DNA from: Heracleum sosnowskyi
Taxonomy: Eukaryota > Streptophyta > Magnoliopsida > Apiales > Apiaceae
NCBI GenBank assembly: GCA_030848705.1
Contig: JAUIZM010000012.1
Coordinates: forward strand, 5,148,679 to 5,212,678
DNA length: 64,000 nucleotides
Direction: 5' to 3'
Part shown: positions 1-9,759 of the stretch, piece after piece
Position numbering within the stretch: position 1 is the first letter of the stretch
Layout of the letters: each line of letters starts with the position of its first letter
Notes under the pieces: model-generated
What the model was told of the DNA's origin: nothing
Databases searched by the model: none
Seen by the model: the letters and a program-made list of their open reading frames with translations, nothing else
Translations under genes and position numbers: made by a program

Positions 1-2599
1 CTTTACAGCGCCCTTCCAGTGCCTAGACTCCGAGGAGTCCATAGCCTGTCGGAAAGTTAAAGGTTCGTCCTCGACATTGTAAGTGATGAAATCACTTCCA
101 AAGTCCTTGACTACCTTTGCACGCTTACTCCTCCTAGGTTCCTCTTCCTCCATAGGAGTAGAGCTACTACCAGGTTCCGCCCCCACATTTGTCATCTTTT
201 CCACATGATCAGGAATAGAACTTGATGTGTGAGTGAGATCTTCCTCAGAAGTACCTTGAGGTATACCAGTCTTCATAGGGTAGACATCCTCAAAGAATGT
301 AGCATCACGAAATTCAACTATCGTGTTAGCCACTATACCATCTATGTCAGATTTTATTACTAAAAATCTCATAGCTGTAGTGGTTTCAAGATAGCCCAGA
401 ATGATACAATTAACCGTCTTCGGACCTAGTTTCTTCCTCTTGTGTTCAGGGACAAGTACCTTTGCAAGGCACCCCCACACTCGAAGATACTTGAGACTAG
501 TCCTCTTGCCTTTCAATAACTCATAAGGTGTCTTATCCATGTGTTTCAGAGGGACTCTGTTCATAATATGGCAAGCCGTATTCAGAGCCTCTCCCCACGT
601 GTATTTAGGCAACCCAGAGTTAATAAGCATACTGTTAATCATATCTTTGAACGTTCTGTTCTTTCGCTCAGCGACCCCATTAGACTCAGGTGTGTATGGT
701 GGAGTAACTTCATGAACTATTCCATTGCTTTCGCAAAATTCATTAAAGGAGTTACTCGTATACTCACCACCTCTATCTGATCTCAACCTTTTAAGTACCT
801 TACCAGTTTGTTTCTCAACTTCAGTTTTATAAATCATGAATTTGCTAAGTGCTTCATCCTTATGTCTAAGTAAATAAACATAACAGTATCTACTACTATC
901 ATCTATAAAAGTAATGAAGTATCTAAAATGGTCCTTAGTTAACATACCACCAAATTCACAAATATCAGTGTGTACTAAATCTAACAAGTCTGAATCCCTA
1001 ACAATATTATGAAAAGGTTTCCTTATTTGTTTAGCAGACACACATACTTGACATTTAGAATTCTTTTCTATAGTATGTTTTGGAATCAACTCTAAGTTCA
1101 TCATATTTTTAAGAGCACCAAAATTTAAGTGACCAAGTCTAGCATGCCATAAGTTGGATGATTCTACACAGTTAACCGAATGAGTAATTTCATTAAAGGA
1201 AGTGCCCAAAACAGGCTCAGCATTTATAACAAATAAACCATTTGACAAGTAACCCTTGCCAAAGAAAGTACCAGTGTGAATAAGAACTACTTTATTACAT
1301 CTTAAGGAAATTTCAAAACCATTTGTAACTAAACGGCTTCCACTTATTATATTTCTACGCATGTCGGAAACATGATGCACTCTTGTCAGGGATAGAATAC
1401 GCCCCGAAAGAAACTTCAGGTCCACGTCTCCCACTCCATGAACTTGAGCGGCACTCGCATTCCCCATCGTCACTGTCATGCTATGACTCTGTTGATAAGA
1501 TACAAACAAACTAATATCAGCACAAATATGCACATTAGCTCCAGTATCAATCAACCATTCATTTGACAGATAAGTGGAAAATAGTACAGGGTTGTAGGTC
1601 ACATACCGGTTTTCGTTGGTTTCAGAAGCCGAAGCCTCACCAACAACCATGTTCACTACAGGCCCACTTGTGGTTCCAAGCACAGCATTCGCTTGAGCTA
1701 CCACCTCGGTTTTCTTCCCTTTCTTTGCAGGGCAGTCCTTACTCCAGTGCCCAACCTGCCCACAATTCCAACATGGTTTGTGTGCCCTTGGTTTCTTGGC
1801 CTTATCCTTGTCTATCTTAGGTTTATTAACATTACCCTTCCTAGAAACAACCTTCCTTTTCTGTCCTACGGTTACTACATTCACCTTCGAGCTACCGTGT
1901 TCAGATGGCATCACATGTCCCTGTTTGGACTTGTGTTGTTCTTGCACCGAGATGTCCAGCATAAGGTTGGTCCATGTGATCTCTCCTTTCTGGCTTTTCA
2001 GGGAGAGAGCGAACTCTTCCCAAGACTTCGGAAGCTTTTCAATCACGCTCATAACCTTGAACTTATCAGGGAGATCCATGCCGGATTCCTTCAAAGCATG
2101 TACTATCATCTCGAACTCATGCACCTGCTCAGTCATGGATTTGTTGTCTACCAACTTAAATTCAAGGAACCTCGCTACAGAATACTTTTCCAGACCTTGA
2201 GAGTCAGTATTGTGAGTGAGGTCCAGCTTCTCCCATAAGAGCTTAGCACTATAGGCATCAGATGAATAAACATCAAACAGAGTGTTCGTTAGGGCTGACA
2301 GAATGGCTGCCCTAGCCACCCCATCCTTTTCAGCCCACATTGCATAAGCCTTAACTGTTTCAGCCTTTTCTTGAACCACCATCGGTTTCTCATACTCCAC
2401 AACAGGCCACAGACCCTTTACAGTCAACCACAATTTCATCCTTTTTCTGCCAGCGAGAAAAGCCGACACCACCGTTGAATTTCTCAGGTAAGCCCGTTAG
2501 TTCAACGAGTTGTGGGAAACGGTAAGTGGTCCAATCAATGACCACAGCAGACACATCAGACGTACTACCATCTACAGTAACTCCAGTTTCATTAACCAT
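1..2599 (-). pseudogene. copia gag-protease-integrase polyprotein, frameshifted, partial
   Basis: The frame starts at the ATG at 2597-2599. It reads a copia-type gag N-terminus (FNGGVGFSRWQKK) and shifts frame near 2440, where the downstream frame continues KLWLTVKGLWPVVEY. That second frame appears open to base 1. Visible motifs are a CCHC knuckle (CWNCGQVGHWSKDC, about 1730-1776), the protease site WLIDTGANVHIC (1518-1560), the GAG-pre-integrase motif LWHARLGHLNF (about 1124-1155), and integrase motifs SDRGGEYTS (about 750-785) and ESNGVAERK (661-690). The encoded protein would bind, mature and integrate the element's RNA or cDNA. One +1 shift separates the first 53 codons from the rest, so the copy is probably inactive unless the shift is an assembly error. 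Confidence 0.85.
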
Positions 2600-2637
2600 A
2601 ATGCTAAATATTATATAACAGGATAACTCTTCAAGAA

Positions 2638-3813
2638 TGTTAGAAATAACAAGTACTACAGGAACATGGAGGCAGTTATATAATAGATATAGCATTGACA
2701 GGCCAATACCAAAGTTAACAAAACAAAGCATGAAGGTCGAAAGCATGCATATCAGAAACTGATAAATAACCAGGGAGACAGAAACAGTACATGTAGCCAT
2801 ATCTTAACAGTGTATAAGAACAGAAATAACGAAGTAATAGCTGAGTCGTCAGGACTTCGAGAAACCCTGACTGTTCTTGAAGAGTTATTCACCCCCACTT
2901 ACTGTGTCAGGTTGTCGGCGAGATACTACTTCCAAGATAAAACAGCTCCGAGCAAGGTGTTCACAGCAACAGCAGCGCTCAACTACGACCAGCACCTCAG
3001 TCGCCGGAGAACCATAAAACTACAGGGAAAACTATATGGAGAGGGAGGGCAGAGAGAGTTTTGTTTTTTAGAGAAGTGTGTTTGCAAACTTCTGTGTGTA
3101 TAAACTGAGCTACAAGGGCCACTATTTATAGTGGTTCCTTTCTGTAACTGAAGCACATATATTAATTTTCCATAACAGCTGATCATATTAAATAAAAAAA
3201 TCAAAACTGACCATTTAATGAATAAAACGTTTTGATTTAAATTTAATAACCTGTAGCTGTTACATCTTTTTCATGTTTATCCACATATCATATTTTTGTT
3301 ACAGATTTTATTTTATTAATCTTTTTAATCTTGAATTATTTTGACTTGGTCAACTGGTCCATCTGATAAATAAATCTAAACCCCTCGCCCAGGTCGCCTC
3401 GCGTACGCGAGACGCCGAGACATTCGCCCAAATCGCCCTTCGACCCGGCCCGGCCCGGCGCGGGGCGGGGCCTGGCGAGGCGGGCGGCGGCGGCGCGCGC
3501 GAAGCTCACACTAACACCATGCACCATCACACACCTTAGTAGTTGTATACTACTCATGTGTGTAATGCTATATAAAGCCACCAAGTCCCCTTATTCTTTT
3601 CTGTGTGGGACAAATGAAACATCATTTTAACAAGTTTTTTCAAGCTACTACCTTCATCTCAATTTCTCTTATGGATTTAAACAAGAAAATTATTAAACCC
3701 ATCCATGAAAGTTTAAGTTCCCATAGTAAGGAACAACTTTCAATCATTAGAAATTTGAATTAACATCAAGAATATATATTTAATTATATCCTTAAACTAT
3801 CAATTTTCTAACA
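2638..3813 (-). repeat. 5' LTR of the left copia element (1176 bp)
   Basis: On the minus strand the LTR opens with TGTTAGAAAATTGA and closes with GTTATTTCTAACA, so the ends form the inverted repeat TGTTAGAAA/TTTCTAACA. A TATA box (TTTATATAGC, about 3573-3582) would place the transcript start near 3545. A second TATA-like site, TATAAATAG, lies near 3119-3127. The part downstream of the first TATA contains an unusually GC-rich block (3384-3508). No initiator-Met primer site (TGGTATCAGAGC) follows the LTR, so the primer is not identified. Confidence 0.8.
3384..3508. other. GC-rich block in copia LTR transcribed region
   Basis: This stretch is almost pure G/C with many CpG, inside an otherwise AT-rich window. 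It contains the perfect 14-base palindrome CTCGCGTACGCGAG (about 3397-3410) and runs such as GGCCCGGCCCGGCGCGG. It lies downstream of the LTR TATA box on the minus strand, so it would form part of the R/U5 leader and could fold strongly. Confidence 0.7.
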
Positions 3814-3818
3814 AAGAC

Positions 3819-4105
3819 ATGGATAAGTTGGTGCATACCTGTAGCCTCCCAAACAGTCTTCGCAAATGCACATTCAAATAACACATACTCTCTCGGTCCC
3901 CCTCAATTTTTTACGGGTAGAAAAAGAAAGTTTTAAAAATAAGTTGCAGAGCTATAATTTATAGGACAAACAGTGTAGCATAATTGAAAAAATATGACCC
4001 CAAATATCATTTAAAACATTATTTCATGTTGGGTTTTCTAAAAATGCAATTTTGTGTAATGTTTTTACCCAAAAAATTAAGAAAATATTATTTTTCCTGA
4101 GAACA
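3819..4105. other. AT-rich spacer, nothing recognised
   Basis: Between the copia LTR and the first Helitron-like unit there are about 290 bases of AT-rich sequence. No open frame, RNA gene or repeat end was recognised. Confidence 0.5.
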
Positions 4106-4787
4106 TCTATATCGATACTATTATATTAAAGACGAAACATTGATCAAATCAATGAGAACCGTTAGATAAAATATTAAAATTATTATATAGAATATCTTTT
4201 CTATTTTTCCTAACTAAAATATCGCAGACAATTTCATTTAATAAAATAACATAATAAGTTTACAATTGCTAATAACTAACCCATTATCATTTTTAGCCAA
4301 AGCAATTTCCTTTTCAGCTAATACATGTTACTTTTTCTATTTCCCTTACTAAAACCCTCATTTTCCAAATATATCACGAGCAAATCCTTACTTATTTATT
4401 TTAAAACCTATTTTAATACTTTTAATTAGCAATTACATTTCCCCTCTTTTTCTAGAAAAATCACGGGCAATTACATTTTCTAGCTAAAACATGTTATATT
4501 TTCTATTTTCCTTACTAAAATCTCTCCTTTTCCAAATATATCACGGGTAAATCCTTACTTATTTACTTTAAAATCTATGTTAATACTTTTAATTGACAAT
4601 TACCTTTTTCAACTAGCAAACTGTTACTTATTTATTTTAAAATCTATTTTAATACTTTTAATTATTTAAAAATGTTTAACACGTCTACTTATTTTTTTTA
4701 ATAAATGCAATTAATAAAATCTAAATAATAAATAATAAAATTAATAATTATTAAAAACAATCCGTGCATCGCACGGGTTTTAAGCTA
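4106..4787 (+). mobile_element. Non-autonomous Helitron-like unit 1
   Basis: The unit opens with TCTATATCGATACTATTATA followed by TTAAAGACGAAACATT. It closes with the 6-bp-arm hairpin CCGTGC-ATC-GCACGG (4762-4776), then GTTTTAAGCTA. A TC start, a short hairpin about 10 bases before the 3' end and a CTRR-like terminus are the Helitron signature, although the final base here deviates from CTAG. No coding region for RepHel is visible. The interior contains imperfect copies of a block with CTAAAACATGTTAC and ATATCACGGGCAAAT. Confidence 0.65.
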
Positions 4788-5614
4788 TATTATTAAAGAC
4801 GAAACATTAAAAGTTTGGTAGTCGGACGGTCAGTACTTAGTGATTTTACTTAAATACCCTTACTTATTTTTTTTTTTAAACTATCACTAAATAATAACAT
4901 TATTTATAACCAATTACCTTTTCAGCTAAATACATTACCTTTTTTTATTTTTTTCTAACAAAATCCACTCTTTTTCTAAAAAAATAAAAACACGGGCGGT
5001 TATCTTTTTTAACAAAAACATGTTACTCTTTCTATTTTTCCTTACTAAAATTTCTCATTTTCCAAAAATATCACAGGCAAATACTTAATTATTTATTTTA
5101 AAATCTATTTTAATACTTTTAATTATGAACACTTTTTTAGCTCAAACGTGTTACTTTTTCTATTATTTTTTATTTTCTAAAGAAATTATTATTAAATAAT
5201 AACATTTTTATAACCAACTACCTTTTCTATTTTTTCTAATAAAATCCTCTCTTTTTCTAAAAAAAACACGGGCAATTACCTTTTTCAACTAAAACATGTT
5301 ACTCTTTCTATTTTTCCTTACTAAAATCTCTCATTTTCCAAAAATATCCCGAGCAAATCCTTACTTATTTATTTTGAAATCTATTTAAATACTTTTAATT
5401 ACGGGCACTTACCTTTTCAGCTAAAACAAGTTACTTTTTCTATTTTTCCTTACTAAAACCCCTCATTTTCCAAAAATATCACGAACAAACAGTTATTAAT
5501 TTATTTTAAAATCTATTTGAATACTTTTAATGATTTAAAAAAGTTTAACACACCTACTTATTTTTTTTTAGCCAATAAATATTAATGGAATATTAAAACA
5601 TAAATTATTATTAC

Positions 5615-5657
<43 letters not shown>

Positions 5658-5684
5658 CCGTGCATCGCACGGGTTTTAAGCTAG
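4788..5684 (+). mobile_element. Non-autonomous Helitron-like unit 2
   Basis: The unit starts with a shortened head (TATTATTAAAGACGAAACATT), abutting the end of unit 1. It ends in the hairpin CCGTGCATCGCACGG followed by TTTTAAGCTAG, with CTAG at 5681-5684 followed by T, as expected for a Helitron 3' end. The interior repeats the block ACTAAAATCTCTCATTTTCC / ATATCACG several times. No protein is encoded. Confidence 0.7.
5608..5656. repeat. (ATT)n microsatellite
   Basis: About 16 ATT units lie directly before the 3' hairpin of Helitron-like unit 2. Confidence 0.9.
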
Positions 5685-5940
5685 TTATATTATTAAAGAC
5701 GAAACATTGAAAATTTTCGGTTTTCGGTCATTTATTTTATTTAATAAATAATAAAATAATATAAAATATAGTAAATAACTGATTGCCTTTTATAATTAAA
5801 ACACTTTTTTCTAACAAAATCTACTCCTTTTCCAAAAATATCACGGACAATTACCTTTAAATTAAAACAAATTACATTTTATACTTGTTCTCACTAAAGT
5901 CAATATGCAATAATAAAATTTAAGTATTAATCACCGGTTC
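5685..5940 (+). mobile_element. Helitron-like unit 3, cut by the Tat element
   Basis: A third copy of the head TATTATTAAAGACGAAACATT starts directly after the CTAG of unit 2, followed by a TTTTCGGTTTTCGGTCA stretch. The sequence is interrupted at 5940 by the gypsy LTR. Closely similar sequence in reverse orientation is found near 30540-30690. Confidence 0.6.
5936..5940. repeat. Target site duplication GGTTC (left)
   Basis: The five bases before the left Tat LTR match the five bases after the right LTR (29089-29093). This shows that the flanking Helitron-derived DNA was the insertion target. Confidence 0.9.
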
Positions 5941-6466
5941 TGTTATGGATTAAAAAACGTGCTTTGTGAATTAAATGCTAGGGTTTGTGATCGTTCAAGC
6001 TTTAATGGCTGCTCTTGCGTTTCGGGACTAAATCGGTCCTCACAAGATGCCTACGTATCTCTGCTGTATAGAGAATCAAGCCAATAAAACGTAGTTCTTG
6101 GATGAAGGACGAGGATCCTTATATAGGCGTCAGGAGCCTTGTATTTAGAGTATGTTTAGGAGACTTAATAGATAAGTCTCGTTATTGATAATTGATAAGG
6201 AGTGTTTTGCTTGGCATGCAAGTATTATCCTCATCTGATAAGTGTTGTGACTCATCGTAATATTTGATTGGGATTCTGGATCCTTCTATGAAGATATTAT
6301 CATATTTGGACTCTTTTATGAGCTGCGTATTTTCCTTTATTTATTAATTACGAAATTAATAAATAATTAGGGTTTCGGGCCTTTTGTCGGGCCTAATTCT
6401 TGGACCAAACTAGGTCTAATTAATATATCATTAATTATATCTAGGGTTATATTTCGGCCCATATAA
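5941..6466 (-). repeat. 3' LTR of Tat element (526 bp)
   Basis: On the plus strand it runs from TGTTATGGATTAAAA to TCGGCCCATATAA. It is the same length as the copy at 28563-29088 and differs at five positions by direct comparison. On the minus strand it ends in CCATAACA but begins with TTATATGG rather than TG. The placement is fixed by the flanking GGTTC duplications. Confidence 0.95.
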
Positions 6467-6481
6467 TTTGCCCCCCAATTT
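6467..6481 (-). other. Polypurine tract of Tat element
   Basis: On the minus strand the sequence AAATTGGGGGGCAAA directly precedes the 3' LTR. This is the position and composition of a plus-strand primer. Confidence 0.85.
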
Positions 6482-6579
6482 CTGGAAAAAACCCTTCAAG
6501 ATTTTTGTAGAAATTATTTCATATTTTTCCCGGAATTTTCCCATTTTTTCAAAGCATTTTCAGTCCCAAAAATGGCCAA

Positions 6580-7320
6580 GAAGTAGGTATTTTTCGACCA
6601 GGAATCAAGGTCATTTTCGACCAGGATTCCCAGTCTTTTTCGACCAGGACTGTGTCGAGGTCGAAGCTGTCGACCAGAAACTTTAAGCTTTTTTCGACCA
6701 GGAATTTTCGACCAGGATCTAGTACTTTTTCAACTAGAAATTTCGACTAGGGTTGGGTTGAGGTCGTACTTGTTGACCAGGAATTTCAGTGTAAATTCGA
6801 CCAGGAATAGCTGTGAGGTCGAAGCTGTCGACCAGGAATCCTAGGTATTTTTCGACCTCACTTGTTCGACCAGGAATTCATGTAATTTTGACCTGGAATT
6901 TCGATCAGGAATTCGAGCTCAAATGACTTTGAGGTCGAAGCTGTCGACCAGAAATCTTAGTTCTTTTTCGACCTCACATGATCGACCAGGAATTCATGTA
7001 ATTTCGACCTGGAATCTCGATCAGGAATTCGAGCTCAAATGACTTTGAGGTCGAAGCTGTCGACCAGAAATCTTAGTTCTTTTTCGACCTCACATGATCG
7101 ACCAGGAATTCATGTAATTTCGACCTGAAATTTCGATCAGGATTCAAAATGTCATTTTAACCTCTGATTTTCTGGCTTTACTTTCGACCTCATTCCTTTT
7201 TACTTTTCGACCTCACTTCAGTGTAAGGTCGAGGGGTATGAACTTGTTTTACTGTGTATTTTCGATCTCGTTTAATCGACTTCATTCTAGGGTCTTTTCG
7301 ACCTAGATTTTTAATTTTTT
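6580..7320. repeat. Cluster of TTTCGACCAGGAATT-type motifs
   Basis: A short motif, TTTCGACCAGGAAT, with relatives GAGGTCGAAGCTGTCGACCA and TTTCGACCTCAC, recurs every 20-60 bases and in both orientations across about 740 noncoding bases between the 3' LTR and the antisense gene. Part of the cluster is organised as a 116-bp tandem repeat. Tat elements are known to carry tandem repeats in this position. Confidence 0.85.
6815..7144. repeat. 116-bp tandem repeat, about 2.8 copies
   Basis: GAGGTCGAAGCTGTCGACCA occurs at 6815, 6931 and 7047, giving an exact 116-bp period. The second and third units are nearly identical to each other, and the first is more diverged. Confidence 0.9.
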
Positions 7321-7550
7321 GCCTTGGTTTTATTCCAAGATTCATTCTTGGGCTTTAATTAGCCTAATTGGGCTTTAAATTTTTCAAGCCTTGGGCCTTT
7401 ATGGGCCTTTAGTAATTTTTGGGCTTCGAGTTTGCCTTAATCTTAATTTATTTGGGCTTTTGCCTTTGTAATCCATAAATGGGTTTATGGGCCTTACTGG
7501 CTATAAACGGTTGCGATCCCTTAACCGGTTGAGCTTCCAGTCATTTTCAT

Positions 7551-7558
7551 TATAAAAG
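7551..7558 (+). promoter_or_regulatory. TATA box of the Tat antisense gene
   Basis: TATAAAAG lies 225 bases before the start codon at 7776 and is followed by a CT-rich leader (CTCATTTCACTCTCACTT), as in plant core promoters. It lies between the 3' LTR and the antisense gene and points away from the LTR. The gene therefore seems to have its own promoter rather than relying on the element's LTR. This is inference from sequence only. Confidence 0.6.
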
Positions 7559-7775
7559 AGTGAGATTTCTCATTTCACTCTCACTTCATACTTCTTTCTT
7601 TCCGAAAATTTCTCTCTAGTGTCTTATTTTTTCTCTCTTTTATTCCGTGGTAAGGCGATTCCCGGCGAGTTCTTGTGCGGTGGTGTTCTTGATTTTCTGG
7701 GATTTCACCTTCATCCCTTGAAGGTTTTCTGAGTTTTTGTTGAAGATTTTCTGCATATTCTTTGAAGATTTGAAG

Positions 7776-9579
7776 ATGGCTGATCGTTCTGCTCAACGTT
7801 TGCAGAAAATGAACCAAGCGTCGAAAAGAGGTATCACTATATGTTCTCCTACTATGTCTTTACAAGATATGATTCTAGAACGTAGTGATGAGTATCCCTC
7901 TATATCACATTTAGATTCCTTCAATCATAGCAATAGATTTCATGATGCTGATAAAATTGCTGACTATAAATACATTTATAAAATTAGGCCACCTTATAGG
8001 TTAGTCCCAGCTGGTCCTGGGGATCGTTCCTGCCATTGGCGCCCAAATGCTCTTTGCATTTATAAGGGGGTCCTTGTTGCAGGAGTTCGATTCCCATTTC
8101 ATCCTTTCAGTCAGCTACCTCCAAATGCTTGGAGGTTGATTATGTGTTTCATTGTTTTATGTCTAAAAAACAAATTCCCCCTTTTTGTTGCTCTTTTTAG
8201 AAAGGTCTTTCAATTTAAGAATAGTTCCTCCAACACCTTGGGTTGGGTGTACATTAGTCATCGTTCTTCGACACCCCCCATTTTCCATCCAAAATCCATC
8301 CCTGACAATAACCCCAAATGGAAGGATGAGTTTATGTACTTGATGTGGGATGAAGGGGATTGGGGCACCCTTTTTCAGAGCTCATTTAGTAGAGTGTCAG
8401 ATGGTAGCCCAGATGACATAGTCTTGACTGAAGAGGAAGCTCATGCTTATGCTGAACTCATTAAGGATGATTATGCCACTATGGCTTGGGAGCTCCTGGA
8501 CGAGTTTGTACTTAAATCTCTGAAACTTTCAAAAGTTTCCGACCAGGGTAATTACTTTTCTTCTATTTCCTTGTATTTGTATTAAGATTGCCTTATACCG
8601 ATTTTGTTTTCCTTGATTTTTGTTTGCAGCTGCGGAGTTCATTAACAAGCAAAATGAACCGGAAGACGGGGAGACAGCCAGAATCAAGAGGGCTTGTTTG
8701 AAGGACCCCAGGTTGGCTGCTAAAGGCCCTTCTATTCTGAGGCCTCATGTAGCTGAGGTTGAAGAGGTCGAGGGCTCTTCCTCAGCTAAGAGCTCAGTCT
8801 GGCGCCCCAACTGGGGGATTAGAAAGAAGGACACCATAGTAGGGGTGGCCAAGCATGCTGTTGAGTGGTCACATCATTCCTTAACTCCTTGTGACTACAA
8901 GGATTTTGTGGCCAACTCCACCATCGAGGGGGCAGAAAGTGCGGGCTCACAAGCCTTTGCTGCTGTAAGTCATTATTCCCTTTTTATTTGTAGTCCTTAG
9001 TATATATTAAGTATATCATTCTAACTTGTGATCTGTTTGTAGGCTAATGCCAGCTTTCAAGGGGCTTTATTCCAAGCCAAAGCTTGGTGTGCATCCTCGG
9101 AGGCCAACAAGGCTAAGTTTGATAAGGCCCAACTGGAGGTGGGTTCTCTTAGGGCTTCCTTGGACCAAAAGGAGAAGGAGCTGATTGATGCTCAAGCGGA
9201 GCTGGTAGAGCTCAGGAAGGAGAATGAGAGCTATATTGATGAGTACCTTGACTCTAACGAGTACAAGGACTTGATCAGTCAGCACGATGACCTCCTCTTC
9301 CCTGTCCAGTATACAAAAGGATGGGATGATGCTTTGGCTGAGGTTTCGAGGAGACTTCCTGGATCCCTCACTATATCTGACTTTCCCAGTCCCCACGCTC
9401 CCACTCGTTTGGAGATGGCTTTGGCGGGGGAGGGTGATATGGATGAGGATGACAGGATTCTCAATCCCGAACATGCCTCTCATCCTGGTGAAGAGTCCGA
9501 GGAATCCAGCTCCGGTGAGGAAGAAGAGTCTGGAGAGGAGTCTGGCTCTGAGGAAGAGCATGGAGGGGGTGATGCTTAG
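7776..9579 (+). CDS. Tat-element antisense ORF protein (putative gypsy-type transposon family), 3 exons
   Basis: The proposed exons are 7776-8547, 8630-8964 and 9043-9579, giving 547 residues. Intron 1 (82 bp) is flanked by CAGG|GTAATT and TTTGCAG|CT; intron 2 (78 bp) by GCT|GTAAGT and TTGTAG|GC. Joining keeps one frame. The ATG was chosen because MADRSAQRLQKMNQ follows a CT-rich leader; an in-frame start 39 bases upstream also exists. The N-terminal half has the family pattern PPNAWRLIMCFIVLC and NTLGWVYISHR, seen in proteins annotated as putative gypsy-type transposon proteins (Pfam Transposase_28, from memory). The third exon starts with a likely coiled coil (KEKELIDAQAELVELRKEN) and ends in a Glu/Ser-rich acidic tail. 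It is antisense to pol, between pol and the 3' LTR, as in Grande and Retand. Its biochemical function is unknown. The reading frame looks intact although gag-pol is broken. Confidence 0.85.
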
Positions 9580-9759
9580 TCGTAGCTAGTTGTAGATTTT
9601 TATTTATTTTCTGTAACTCTACCTTCGGGCATAACTTAACTTTATTGTAAGTTATTTAACTTATTTCCTTCATGCCTTATTTCTACTTGCCCTAATAGTT
9701 AAAAACTTGGATTGGTTTCGTCGACCTTATTTCTACTTGCCCTAATAGTTAGGACACAC
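9580..9759. repeat. Spacer between antisense gene and pol, with a 27-bp direct repeat
   Basis: CTTATTTCTACTTGCCCTAA followed by TAGTTA occurs twice, about 9675-9700 and 9725-9750. The two convergent genes (antisense gene and pol) end here 180 bases apart, so the repeat may lie in both 3' untranslated regions. Confidence 0.7.

Larger units (their letters stand above)
1..3813 (-). mobile_element. Ty1/copia LTR retrotransposon, left-truncated by window edge
   Basis: The element is read on the minus strand. Its 5' LTR lies at 2638-3813, the gag start is 38 bases inside the LTR, and the coding region continues past base 1. The domain order from right to left is gag, CCHC knuckle, protease, GAG-pre-integrase and integrase, which is the Ty1/copia order. 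RT, RNase H and the 3' LTR would lie outside the window. The five bases outside the LTR (3814-3818, AAGAC) are the candidate target duplication, but the other copy cannot be seen. Confidence 0.9.

Noticed and set aside
1563..2238. Plus-strand frames of 85-181 codons
   Set aside because: They are antisense shadows of the copia gag-pol frame on the minus strand.
3336..3584. An 82-codon Ala/Arg-rich frame
   Set aside because: It is a by-product of the GC-rich LTR block.
6580..7320. Regularly spaced short repeats resembling a CRISPR array
   Set aside because: This is a plant genome, the repeats are degenerate and in both orientations, and the block lies in a retrotransposon 3' region.
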